A DNA stretch of 64,000 nt, from assembly GCF_000300335.1 (NCBI RefSeq), contig NZ_AMRM01000013.1, positions 62,001 to 126,000 on the forward strand, written 5' to 3'. Below the pieces are notes generated by a model. That model saw nothing but the letters and a program-made list of their open reading frames with translations, searched no databases and had not been told where the DNA came from. Both the position numbers and the translations under genes were made by a program. The number at the start of each line of letters is the position of its first letter. The stretch's first letter is position 1. The DNA is from Nitratireductor pacificus pht-3B. Its GTDB lineage: Bacteria; Pseudomonadota; Alphaproteobacteria; Rhizobiales; Rhizobiaceae. Below, piece after piece: positions 30,296 through 38,921 of this stretch.

Positions 30296-30378
30296 TGCCT
30301 CACCCTTTCATGTCCCGCAGCGCATCGGCCACCGTCGGCCAACGCTGCCTGCAATCCTTTCTCCGGGTGCGGAGGCGA

Positions 30379-31680
30379 TCAGAAATAGGTCTTCAACGCC
30401 TTCGTCACCCGATACTGTTCATCGACCACCAGCGGCATCGACCATTTGTCAAAGGTCGTGCAGGGGTGGCCGATGCCGAAGCCGACCATGTCGCCGAACG
30501 CCAGCGGGCTGTCCTGCGGCACGGTCAGATGGCAATGCTGATCGTTGAGCGCGACGGTTTCGTGCCCACCGGGAATCGGTTGCGGCGCATCCATGCCCGA
30601 TGCGGGACGGTACCAGCGCTGCGGCTGCGGCAGGCCGGCGTCGAAGCCGACATCCCGCTTGCCCATGGTCAGCATCACGCGGCCCGCCTCCGGCCGGGAT
30701 TGCACATAGGCCCAGACCTCCAGCGCCGGCTCCAGGCCGCCGGCAGGGAGATTGAGCGTCGTTTCCGAAACAATGCGCTGGAAGGCCTTTGCGTAGCCCA
30801 TTGTGTCATGCGTCAGGTAGCAGCCCGAGCGCAGGACCCGCAGGACCGGCCGGGAGAACGACACGCGGTCGAAGCGCTCGCCCACCCGGTCGAAGAAGGA
30901 CGAGCCGCCGGCGCTGATGACCACCGGCGCCTCCCCCGCAACAAGCCCTTCATCGAGCGCAGCCGACGCAAGTGCTGCGACATCGTCGATCAGCTCGTCG
31001 GCCGCCTGGGGCGTCGGCAGCACACCCTCGAAACACTCGAAGCCGGCGAGTTGCAGGCCGGGCATCGCCGCGATGCCACGCGCCAGCGCCAGCGCCTCGG
31101 CGCGCGTCCGAGCACCGGTTCGACCACCTGTGAAACCGGCCTCGACGAGGATGCGCAGCGGATTGCCGGGCGGCGGCGGATTGCGCCGCGTTGCATCGGC
31201 AAGCAATGCCAGTCCCGCCTCGCCGTCGGCCAGGCAATAGAGCTCCAGCGCCTCATCGCGAAGGGCCCCGAAACAGGCATCGGCGGCGGCACGGCCTACC
31301 GGCTGGTTTGCCAGCAATATTCGCTTCACCCCGAAACGCCGGCAGACTTCCAGCTGCTGGACCGTCGCGACGGTGATCGCCCAGGCGCCGTCCGCAATCT
31401 GCAGGTCGAACAGATGCGGCGACATGGTGGTCTTTCCGTGCGGCGCGAGCAGAAGGTCGTTCGCCGCCGTGAAATCGCGCATCCATGCACTGTTGGCCCG
31501 CAGAATGTCCTCGCGGATGATCGCAGCGGGCAAGGGAATGTCGCCGGCCAGCAGGCTCCAGCCCTGTCCGCCGACATCGCCAAGGCGCATCGGCGGCACG
31601 CCGAACGGCAGCCCTTTGGTCAGCGGGTCGAGCGGCTGTTCGTCAAGTGCCGCAACATCAAGTCGTGGAATCAAAGCCAT
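30379..31680 (-). CDS. Fold-type III PLP enzyme (D-serine dehydratase / D-threonine aldolase-like)
   Basis: A 433-residue alanine-racemase-fold PLP enzyme. The Schiff-base lysine is K83 in PHGKTT; the ISAGGSSFFD segment would bind the cofactor phosphate; a DQHCHL segment near residue 387 lies where the zinc ligands of D-serine dehydratase-type enzymes are found. Family members dehydrate D-serine or D-threonine, or cleave 3-hydroxy-D-amino acids. It overlaps M81 copy 3 by 10 bp and is therefore co-translated with it, suggesting that the peptidase product contains a D- or hydroxy-amino acid. Which reaction it performs is not readable from the sequence. Confidence 0.85.
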   Translation of the reverse strand: MALIPRLDVAALDEQPLDPLTKGLPFGVPPMRLGDVGGQGWSLLAGDIPLPAAIIREDILRANSAWMRDFTAANDLLLAPHGKTTMSPHLFDLQIADGAWAITVATVQQLEVCRRFGVKRILLANQPVGRAAADACFGALRDEALELYCLADGEAGLALLADATRRNPPPPGNPLRILVEAGFTGGRTGARTRAEALALARGIAAMPGLQLAGFECFEGVLPTPQAADELIDDVAALASAALDEGLVAGEAPVVISAGGSSFFDRVGERFDRVSFSRPVLRVLRSGCYLTHDTMGYAKAFQRIVSETTLNLPAGGLEPALEVWAYVQSRPEAGRVMLTMGKRDVGFDAGLPQPQRWYRPASGMDAPQPIPGGHETVALNDQHCHLTVPQDSPLAFGDMVGFGIGHPCTTFDKWSMPLVVDEQYRVTKALKTYF

Positions 31681-33134
31681 GGGTTCGCATCCAGAGGCGA
31701 GATAGGGCGGCGAACCTTGGCGTAGGTGATCTTCGTCACATCCGCTGGATAGGGGCCGCCCGTGTCGAGATAGTGGATCTGCGCGGCGATCTTCGAGAAG
31801 GCCGCATAGAAGTGGTTCGAGGATTTCACCACGACCATCTTCTTCTGCGCAAGATCAATACCGAGATCGGTGAAGGCGGGCGGGCTGAAGGTCTGGGCGC
31901 GGCCCGTCACCAGCACGATGTCAAGATTCCCGATCGTTATGGATGCGGCCGGGCCGAGCGAGACCCAGCTCTGCTCGAACGGAATCAGCAGATCGTCGGT
32001 CGTCGCGCGCACCGTCACCACCGCGTCGACCGGCGGCCCCGACGTTGCGGCCGCCTTGCCGCAGAACCGCAGCGGTATGACGGCGCCCGCGCCGGCGCCC
32101 CGACAGAGCGACACCGCTGTCGGATCCCAGAACGCGCCGATGGCGGCCGGGATTTCCGGATGGCGCAGCAGCGTCTCGACCATCACCGATGAATCGCCGG
32201 CGACCCCGCCGCCGGGACTGTCCCAGCGGTCGGCGAAGACGATGGGCTGGCCTTCCTCGGCCAGCGCCAGGGCGACAGCCTCCTCCGGCTTGTAATGGCG
32301 CGGCCCGGCGCCGGAGCCCCCCCATCCGAGAATCTCGCGCCCCAACGCCTCGGCCAGCGCCCTGGCCTTCGGCCTGTTCGCCTCCCCGTCGGCGACCACC
32401 AGAACCTTGGTGCCAACGTCATAGACATCTGCTGCCTGGAAACCGTGCGCGACGGAAATGCTGAGAATGCCGTCCCGCCCCTCCATCGCAAGCATGCGAT
32501 CGACGAAGGCGCGGCCGGGCTCACGGCTCGTCATGAAGCCCGACATGGCGCGGCAATCGAACACTTCGGAAACCGGCGCCACCTCGCCCCGCGCGGTCCG
32601 CAGACAGAGCTCCACCAGATCTTCAGCCCGGTAGAGAAAGTCCGTGTGGGGGAATTCCTTGAAGGCAACGAGTATATCGGCGGCTTCGACCCGCTTGTCG
32701 GTCAGGTGACAATGCATGTCGAGTTCCGCGCCGATGACGCAGTCCGGCCCCACGATGGCCCGCGCCCGCGCCAGGAGGTCGCCCTCGCAGTCGTCATAGT
32801 CGCGCGCGACCATCGCACCGTGCAATCCGAACAGGACGATGTCGAGCGGCATTGCCTGCTCGAGCTGATCTAGAATCTCGTCGCGCAGGCTTTCATAGGC
32901 TTCCCGCGACACCAGACCGGCGGGTTCCGCCCAGGTCGCCGTTCCCTCGATCAGCGTGAAGCCTTCAGCGGCGGCGCGCTGCCGCGCGGCGACAACGGGC
33001 GCCGAACACAGGGTCGGCGTCTGCGGATGCGTTCCGGGCGGGCAGTAGAAGGCGGACTCGAAAGCCGTCCTGTCGACGAACAGCGGCGAGAACGTGTTTG
33101 TCTCGGTTGCCAGAGAAGCGACGAAAACGCGCAA
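31671..33134 (-). CDS. M81-family (MlrC-like) metallopeptidase, copy 3
   Basis: A 487-residue M81 protein. It starts with TTG, supported by AAGGAGGGAG close upstream. Landmarks: ATETNTF (9-15), FGLHGAMV, ELDMHCHLTD, FPHTDF, the ADRWDSPGGGVAGD motif and an RRPISPLD tail. Like copy 2 it has ETN and not HETH in the first motif, but it is not especially close to copy 2. It is followed with a 10-bp overlap by the type III PLP enzyme and then an IclR gene. It is divergent from copy 4 across a 329-bp control region. Confidence 0.9.
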   Translation of the reverse strand: MRVFVASLATETNTFSPLFVDRTAFESAFYCPPGTHPQTPTLCSAPVVAARQRAAAEGFTLIEGTATWAEPAGLVSREAYESLRDEILDQLEQAMPLDIVLFGLHGAMVARDYDDCEGDLLARARAIVGPDCVIGAELDMHCHLTDKRVEAADILVAFKEFPHTDFLYRAEDLVELCLRTARGEVAPVSEVFDCRAMSGFMTSREPGRAFVDRMLAMEGRDGILSISVAHGFQAADVYDVGTKVLVVADGEANRPKARALAEALGREILGWGGSGAGPRHYKPEEAVALALAEEGQPIVFADRWDSPGGGVAGDSSVMVETLLRHPEIPAAIGAFWDPTAVSLCRGAGAGAVIPLRFCGKAAATSGPPVDAVVTVRATTDDLLIPFEQSWVSLGPAASITIGNLDIVLVTGRAQTFSPPAFTDLGIDLAQKKMVVVKSSNHFYAAFSKIAAQIHYLDTGGPYPADVTKITYAKVRRPISPLDANPWL

Positions 33135-33463
33135 TTGCTCCCTCCTTGCCGCCTTCGGCTTTCAATCATTCCATATTATAGAATAACTGCTGCCTATTGA
33201 TCATCAATTAGCGGCCAGATCGAATACTTTGTCAACCGCGCACAAGATGGTTGCGCAGAAATTCCGCACAAACGCCTTGCAATTTGCGATTTCCCATAGT
33301 TTCAATGTCTCAGATTGCAATCTCACAACATCTTACAATGTAGAACAACAATCCAACATGCCGGGCGCCGGAACAGAAACGACCAACCCCGGTTGCGAAA
33401 GGGGCGGCGCATCTTCGCGGCAACAGCGGAACCCGTTTCAACCCATCAATGCGGTGAGGACAC
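33135..33463. promoter_or_regulatory. Divergent control region between M81 copies 3 and 4
   Basis: This AT-rich 329-bp gap holds ATTCCATATTATAGAAT (33168-33184), an imperfect palindrome next to copy 3, and ATCTTACAATGTAGAAC (33330-33346) nearer copy 4. Both match the sites at 21239 and 21391 in length, centre and conserved positions. A separate perfect 12-bp palindrome AGATTGCAATCT lies at 33312-33323. The remaining sequence shows no gene. Confidence 0.6.
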
Positions 33464-34960
33464 ATGAGTAAGAAGCGCATCCTGCTCGCGGCGATCTTTC
33501 ACGAGACCCACAGCTTCGTCGCGCAGAACACCACATTCGACGACTTCGCCATCAAGCGCGGCGAAGAACTCCTGCAACGCAGGCACGACGGCTCGACGAT
33601 TTCCGGTTTCCTCGAAGTGGCGGAAGCGGAAAACTGGGAGGTGGTCCCGATCAGCGACTATTCCGCAACGCCGTCCGGCACCATCGACCATGCGGTGTTC
33701 GAACAGTTCTGCGACGAGTTGGAGGAGGGTCTCGTGAAAGCGCTCGCCGAGGGCGGTCTCGACGGGATCTGGCTCTCCCTGCACGGCGCCATGGTCACCA
33801 CGCGCTCCGTCGATCCGGAAGGCGACCTTCTGGCCAGGATACGCGCTGTTCCCGGCGCCGAGACGCTGCCCCTGTTCGCCGTATTCGACCTTCACGCCAC
33901 CATGACCGCGAAGATGGCGGCGCACGCCAACGGCCTCATCGGCTATCGCGAGAATCCGCACATCGATTCCAGGGATTCAGCCGTGCGTTCGGCGCGGATG
34001 CTGGCGAGGTCGCTGGCCGGGAACCTGCGGCCCAAAGTGTTCGTGCGCAACGCGCCGATCATCTGGGCGCCGCCCGGCACCGGCACGGCGGACCGGCCGA
34101 TGCGCGACCTCGCGCGACAGGCGCGCGCGCTCGAAGCTCAGAACCCGGACATCTGGGAAATCAGCACTGTCGCTGGCTACGCCTTCTCCGACGTCCCCGA
34201 CGCCGGCGTGGCGTTCAGCATCACCACCACCGCCCCGGAGCATGAGGCTAACCAGGCGCTCGATGCGCTGGAGCGGACGGCTATCGAGTTGCAGGAGCAC
34301 GGAAAGCCCGAGGAATGGGATCTCGATGCCGCCCTGTCGGAAATCAAGACGAAAAGCGGCGGCCCCTATATCGTCGTCGAACCGGCCGACAATATCGGCG
34401 GTGGCGCGCCCGGAGACGACACGGCGGTGCTGCGCGGCTTCCTGAAGCATGGCTTCACCAATGCCGCAGTGATTATCGCCGATGCCGATGCCGTGGCCGC
34501 GCTCGCGGGCGCGAAAGCGGGAGAACGGCGCAAGCTGAGCATCGGCGGCCGGGGTAGCCCGCTCGGCGCCGGCCCGCTGGAGGCGGAGGTCGCGTTCGTC
34601 AGCCGCAGCGACGGCGCCTTCACGCTGGAGGACCGGAACAGCCACATGGTCGCCTCGCGCGGCATCCATATCAGGATGGGCGCTTCGGCGGTCGTCCGAA
34701 TCGAGGGCGTGACCGTGCTGCTGACCAGCCTCAAGACTTCGCCCAACGATCTCGGGCAGCTCCGCTCGCAGGGCATTGTGCCGGAGACACTGTTCGCGAT
34801 CGGCGTCAAGGCGGCCGTGGCGCACCGGCGTGCCTACGATCCCATCATGGCCGGCAGCTACACGGTCAAGACGGCCGGGCCGTGCACCAGCGCTCTGACC
34901 ACCCTGCCCTATCGCCGGCTGCGCCAGCCAGTCTTCCCCATCAGCCACCAAAGGACCTGA
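33464..34960 (+). CDS. M81-family (MlrC-like) metallopeptidase, copy 4
   Basis: A 498-residue M81 protein very similar along its whole length to copy 1: FHETHSF (12-18), LHGAMV, FDLHATMT, YRENPHIDSRDSAVRSAR, EPADNIGGGAPGDD. GAGGA stands before the ATG. Here the enzyme is paired not with a transporter but, one base after its stop, with a RidA protein and then a class III aminotransferase, so it probably acts later in the same pathway or on a related substrate. Copies 1 and 4 look like a duplication that then took up different partners. Confidence 0.9.
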   Translation: MSKKRILLAAIFHETHSFVAQNTTFDDFAIKRGEELLQRRHDGSTISGFLEVAEAENWEVVPISDYSATPSGTIDHAVFEQFCDELEEGLVKALAEGGLDGIWLSLHGAMVTTRSVDPEGDLLARIRAVPGAETLPLFAVFDLHATMTAKMAAHANGLIGYRENPHIDSRDSAVRSARMLARSLAGNLRPKVFVRNAPIIWAPPGTGTADRPMRDLARQARALEAQNPDIWEISTVAGYAFSDVPDAGVAFSITTTAPEHEANQALDALERTAIELQEHGKPEEWDLDAALSEIKTKSGGPYIVVEPADNIGGGAPGDDTAVLRGFLKHGFTNAAVIIADADAVAALAGAKAGERRKLSIGGRGSPLGAGPLEAEVAFVSRSDGAFTLEDRNSHMVASRGIHIRMGASAVVRIEGVTVLLTSLKTSPNDLGQLRSQGIVPETLFAIGVKAAVAHRRAYDPIMAGSYTVKTAGPCTSALTTLPYRRLRQPVFPISHQRT

Positions 34961-34961
34961 C

Positions 34962-35348
34962 ATGACCATCGAATATCCGGGCGATCCGAACACGCCGCGT
35001 TCCCACCTGCCGTTCAGCCCCGCCACCCGTGTCGGCAACCTGATCTTCGTCTCCGGGCAGGCATCCGTCGACAAGACGGGCAAGATCATCCCCGACAGTT
35101 TCGAGGGCGAACTGCGCCGCTCCATGGAAAACCTGCGCAAGGTTCTGGAATCAGCCGGCAGCGATCTCGCGCATGTGGTGCAGACCCGCAACTATGTCCG
35201 CGACGACACCGACCTGCCGGAGTTCAACCGCCTGTATCTCGACTATTTCAAGCAGCCCTATCCGGCACGCACCACACTGTCGCGCTGCCTTGGCGGGCTG
35301 CGCTACGAAATCGACTGCATTGCCATCGCGAAAGACGAGCGCTCTTGA
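34962..35348 (+). CDS. RidA-family (YjgF/YER057c/UK114) protein
   Basis: A 128-residue member of the Rid superfamily, whose archetype hydrolyses reactive enamines/imines made by PLP dehydratases to 2-oxo acids and ammonia. The key arginine (R103 in PARTTL) and a following glutamate (E116) are present, so imine deaminase activity is plausible. AAGGA precedes the ATG, which follows the M81 stop by one base. Its position in an operon with M81 copy 4, and near a D-serine-dehydratase-like enzyme, fits a role in finishing off dehydrated amino acids. Confidence 0.9.
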   Translation: MTIEYPGDPNTPRSHLPFSPATRVGNLIFVSGQASVDKTGKIIPDSFEGELRRSMENLRKVLESAGSDLAHVVQTRNYVRDDTDLPEFNRLYLDYFKQPYPARTTLSRCLGGLRYEIDCIAIAKDERS

Positions 35349-35455
35349 GCCGAAATACATGACACCAGCCAGTATTCCGCCAGACGGAACGGCATCCAAT
35401 TTACAAAAATATGGAACTGACGCCAGTTACCGTAGGTATGATCAGGAGCATTGCC

Positions 35456-36808
35456 TTGTCACTTTCTTCAACCATTGGAAATCCGAAAACGGACTCCAGG
35501 TCCCTTTTGTCCTTCGAAAAATCCGCTGCGACCATCAAGCATAACTCCCAGTGGATGGCGGGAGGCGTGAACAGCAATTTCCGCCTGAACATCTCGCCGA
35601 CGCCGCTGGTCTTCGAACGCGGAGAAGGCCCCTATCTCTACGATGTCGATGGCAACAAGCTCATCGACTACTATCTCGGCATGGGGCCGATGATCCTCGG
35701 CCACAACCCAGCGGCGCTGACGGCGGCGGTGAAAACCCAGATCGACAGCGGCATTCTCTTCGCCGGCCAGACGGCCGTGGAAGCGGAGGCCGCCCGGCTC
35801 GTCTGCGAGATGGTGCCTTCGGCCGAGCGCATGCGCTTCGGCAGCTCGGGCTCGGAAGTGGACCAGGCGGCGCTGCGCGTCGCCCGCGCCGCGACCGGCC
35901 GGCAGAAGGTGATCAAGTTCGAGGGCCACTATCACGGCTGGTTCGACAACGTCCTGTGGTCGACAGCGCCCGGCCTCGACGCTGCCGGCCCCTATGAAGC
36001 GCCGAAGGCCGTCGCCGGCAGCAAGGGCCAGCTCGCGGACACGGCCGAAACGCTCGTCGTCCTGCCGTGGAACGATCTCGACCTGCTGGAGGCCCGGCTG
36101 GCGAAGGGAGACATCGCCGCCGTCATCATGGAAGCGGCCATGTGCAATGCCGGCGCGGTTCATCCGGCCGCCGGCTATCTCGAAGGCGTGCGCGAGGCCT
36201 GCACGCGCCACGGCACGATCCTGGTCTTCGACGAGGTCATCACCGGCTTCCGTCTGGCGCCGGGAGGCGCCCAGGAGCGTTTCGGCGTTTCGCCGGATCT
36301 CTCGACCTTCGGCAAGGCCATCGCCAACGGCTTCCCCGTGGCGGCCATCGCCGGCCGCGCCGATCTGCTCGACCTGTTCTCGACGGGCGGGGTCGTGCAT
36401 GGGGGAACCTATAACTCGCAGCCCATCGCCATGGCGGCGACGGTCGCCACGCTGAAGGCGCTGCAGCCATCGCTCTATGCCGGGATAGACAAGACCGGCA
36501 CGCGGCTGATGAGCGGCATGCGGGAGATCTTCCAGCGCGCCGGCGTCAAGGCCTCGGTCGAGGGTTTCCCGCAGGTCTTCCACGTGGCCTTCGGTCTCGA
36601 AGAGCCGGCCACGAACTACCGGGACCTCGCCCGCATGGACAAGCAGGCCTATGTGGCGTTCACCACGGCTCTGCTCCGGCGCGGCGTGCGGGCGCTCGAG
36701 CGTGGCGCCTGGTTCATGTCGAGTGAGCACGATGACGCCGTGATCGGCCAGACGCTGGACGTGGTCGAGGATGCGGTTCGCCAGATCAAGGCCGACGGCG
36801 CGGTCTGA
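35456..36808 (+). CDS. Class III aminotransferase / aminomutase (glutamate-1-semialdehyde-aminomutase-like)
   Basis: A PLP enzyme of about 450 residues. It shows the SSGSEVDQAALRVARAATGR cofactor loop, the FDEVITGFR aspartate motif and the FGKAIANGFP lysine (K287 counted from the chosen start). It resembles HemL but is not expected to make haem precursors here: the family also contains beta-amino-acid and phenylalanine-2,3-aminomutase-type or beta-transaminase enzymes. I choose the TTG at 35456, which has AGGAG 7 nt upstream; ATGs at 35411 and 35438 lack good ribosome-binding sites. It follows RidA by about 107 bp and ends the rightward M81 operon. Confidence 0.85.
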   Translation: MSLSSTIGNPKTDSRSLLSFEKSAATIKHNSQWMAGGVNSNFRLNISPTPLVFERGEGPYLYDVDGNKLIDYYLGMGPMILGHNPAALTAAVKTQIDSGILFAGQTAVEAEAARLVCEMVPSAERMRFGSSGSEVDQAALRVARAATGRQKVIKFEGHYHGWFDNVLWSTAPGLDAAGPYEAPKAVAGSKGQLADTAETLVVLPWNDLDLLEARLAKGDIAAVIMEAAMCNAGAVHPAAGYLEGVREACTRHGTILVFDEVITGFRLAPGGAQERFGVSPDLSTFGKAIANGFPVAAIAGRADLLDLFSTGGVVHGGTYNSQPIAMAATVATLKALQPSLYAGIDKTGTRLMSGMREIFQRAGVKASVEGFPQVFHVAFGLEEPATNYRDLARMDKQAYVAFTTALLRRGVRALERGAWFMSSEHDDAVIGQTLDVVEDAVRQIKADGAV

Positions 36809-36916
36809 CTGCCCCGTGAGCGACAGGCCGACCGGGCTGTGCGAAAGGCTGCGCTGCCCGGCGGCATTTTTAGCGTTCTGCTTTGCCGATAGGCTCGTTC
36901 AAACTTACGCTGAAAC

Positions 36917-36994
36917 GTTGGATGTACCTATCCCCTTGTTTTTCCGCGTTTATGCGGGCGGCATGTGATTCCACCTGATGGCAAAAGGCTATAG
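36917..36994. repeat. RIME-type intergenic repeat, copy 1
   Basis: The stretch beginning TTGGATG and containing CTTGTTTTTCCGCGTTTATGCG aligns without gaps for about 58 bp with 48814-48871. The TTGTTTTTnCGC core and the later CAAAAGGCTATAG resemble dispersed palindromic elements of rhizobial genomes. It fills much of the 237-bp gap before the dehydratase gene; the rest of the gap shows nothing recognisable. Confidence 0.5.
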
Positions 36995-37045
36995 GTTGAT
37001 CGCCCGCGGCCGCTGGGCGGCTGGAATCGAGACGCCGGAGTTCCC

Positions 37046-38863
37046 ATGAGCGACAGTTCGACGAAACCACCCCTGCGTTCGCGCGCCTGGTTCGACAACC
37101 CCGACAATCCCGACATGACGGCGCTCTATATCGAGCGCTACCTGAACTTCGGACTGTCGCAGCAGGAGCTGCAGTCCGGCCGGCCGATCATCGGCATCGC
37201 CCAGACGGGCTCCGACCTGTCGCCGTGCAACCGGCACCATATCGAACTGGCCAAGCGCGTGCGCGACGGCATCCGCGAGGCCGGTGGCATTCCCATCGAA
37301 TTCCCCGTCCACCCCATCCAGGAGACCGGCAAGCGGCCCACCGCTTCGCTCGACCGGAACCTCGCCTATCTGAGCCTCGTCGAGGTTCTCTACGGCTACC
37401 CGCTCGACGGCGTGGTGCTCACCATCGGCTGCGACAAGACCACCCCGGCACTCCTGATGGCCGCGGCCACCGTGAACATCCCCGCCATCGCGCTGTCGGT
37501 CGGGCCGATGCTGAACGGCTGGTTCCGGGGCGAGCGCGTGGGCGCGGGCACGATCGTCTGGAAGGCGCGCGAGATGATGGCCGCCGGCGAGATCGACTAT
37601 GAGGGTTTCGTCCGGCTCGTCGCCTCGTCCGCCCCCTCCACCGGTTTCTGCAACACGATGGGCACGGCAACCACGATGAACACGCTGGCCGAAGCCCTGG
37701 GCATGCAGCTGCCCGGCTCGGCGGCCATTCCCGCCACCTATCGCGACCGCCAGGAAATGGCGTACCGCACCGGCCTGCGCATCGTCGACATGGTCCATGA
37801 GGACCTGAAGCCGAGCGACGTCATGACCCGTGCAGCCTTCATCAATGCCATCCGCGTCAACTCGGCCATCGGCGGCTCGACCAATGCGCCGGTCCATCTC
37901 AACAGCGTCGCGCGGCATCTCGGAGTGGACCTTTCGATTGAGGACTGGCAGACCTACGGCGAGGCGGTCCCGCTTCTCGTCAACCTGCAGCCGGCCGGCG
38001 AATATCTCGGCGAGGATTTCTATCACGCGGGTGGCGCGCCGGCCGTGATCAATCAGCTGATGTCGGCGGGGTTGATCCAGGAAGACGTACTGACGGTCAA
38101 CGGCCGCAGCATCGGCGAGAACTGCCGCAACGCCGCGATCGAGGACGAGAACGTCATCCGGCCCTTCGGCCGGCCCCTGCAGAAGGACGCGGGGTTCCGG
38201 GTGCTCTCCGGCAATCTGTTCGATTCCGCCATCATGAAGCTGTCGGTGATCTCCGAGGAGTTCCGGCGGCGCTACCTGTCGAACCCGGACGATCCGATGG
38301 CGTTCGAGGGTCGAGCCATCGTCTTCGACGGTCCGGAGGACTATCACGCAAGGATCGACGATCCGGCGCTGGCGATCGACGAACACTGCATCCTTTTCAT
38401 GCGCGGCGCGGGGCCGATCGGCTATCCGGGCGCCGCCGAGGTCGTCAACATGCGCGCGCCGGACTATCTGCTCAGGCGTGGCGTCCACGCCCTGCCCTGC
38501 GTCGGCGACGGCCGCCAATCCGGCACCTCCGGCTCGCCCTCCATCCTCAACGCCTCGCCGGAAGCGGCAGCGGGTGGCGGGCTCGCGCTGCTCAAGACGG
38601 ACGACCGCGTGCGCATCGATCTCGTGAAGTGCACTGCGAACATGCTGATCGACGACGCCGAGCTGGAAGCGCGGCGGAAGGCGCTGAAGGCTGCCGGCGG
38701 CTACGCCTATCCGGCGCACCAGACTCCCTGGCAGGAGATCCAGCGCGGCCTCGTCACGCAGCTCGAAAGCGGGATGGTGCTGAAGCCGGCGGTCAACTAC
38801 CGGCGGCTCGCCCAGGGCGGTGCCGACGGAACCATGCCCGGCGTGCCACGAGACAACCACTGA
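37046..38863 (+). CDS. IlvD/Edd-family sugar-acid dehydratase (L-arabinonate dehydratase-like)
   Basis: A 605-residue iron-sulfur dehydratase. Cysteines C61, C129 and C202 have the same mutual spacing as the three [2Fe-2S] ligands of characterised rhizobial L-arabinonate dehydratase, separating it from the [4Fe-4S] dihydroxyacid dehydratases. The product would be a 2-keto-3-deoxy sugar acid. D-xylonate, D-fuconate or related acids are also possible. GGAG precedes the ATG. No other sugar-acid pathway gene or sugar transporter is adjacent, though the FAH-family gene at 13191 could in principle act on a related diketo acid. It is transcribed toward the amino-acid ABC genes. Confidence 0.87.
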   Translation: MSDSSTKPPLRSRAWFDNPDNPDMTALYIERYLNFGLSQQELQSGRPIIGIAQTGSDLSPCNRHHIELAKRVRDGIREAGGIPIEFPVHPIQETGKRPTASLDRNLAYLSLVEVLYGYPLDGVVLTIGCDKTTPALLMAAATVNIPAIALSVGPMLNGWFRGERVGAGTIVWKAREMMAAGEIDYEGFVRLVASSAPSTGFCNTMGTATTMNTLAEALGMQLPGSAAIPATYRDRQEMAYRTGLRIVDMVHEDLKPSDVMTRAAFINAIRVNSAIGGSTNAPVHLNSVARHLGVDLSIEDWQTYGEAVPLLVNLQPAGEYLGEDFYHAGGAPAVINQLMSAGLIQEDVLTVNGRSIGENCRNAAIEDENVIRPFGRPLQKDAGFRVLSGNLFDSAIMKLSVISEEFRRRYLSNPDDPMAFEGRAIVFDGPEDYHARIDDPALAIDEHCILFMRGAGPIGYPGAAEVVNMRAPDYLLRRGVHALPCVGDGRQSGTSGSPSILNASPEAAAGGGLALLKTDDRVRIDLVKCTANMLIDDAELEARRKALKAAGGYAYPAHQTPWQEIQRGLVTQLESGMVLKPAVNYRRLAQGGADGTMPGVPRDNH

Positions 38864-38884
38864 CGCATGCCCCGGGATAAGACG

Positions 38885-38913
38885 AGCCCCGCGGGCGAAC
38901 GCCCGACCGGGCT
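38885..38913. terminator. Possible bidirectional stem-loop between convergent genes
   Basis: AGCCC (38885-38889) and CGGGCG (38892-38897) pair with CGCCCG (38900-38905) and GGGCT (38909-38913) across a small internal loop. There is no T-run on either side, so it is only a weak terminator candidate. Confidence 0.35.
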
Positions 38914-38921
38914 GCCGCTCC

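Noticed and set aside
19634-34960. A microcystin-degradation (mlr) cluster
   Set aside because: Only MlrC-type genes are present. No MlrA (CAAX-type protease), MlrB (serine hydrolase) or MlrD transporter can be found, and the importers are of the Dpp/Opp type.
35411-36808. hemL (glutamate-1-semialdehyde aminomutase for haem synthesis)
   Set aside because: Alphaproteobacteria make 5-aminolevulinate by the HemA route, and the gene lies in a catabolic operon; only the family resemblance is accepted.
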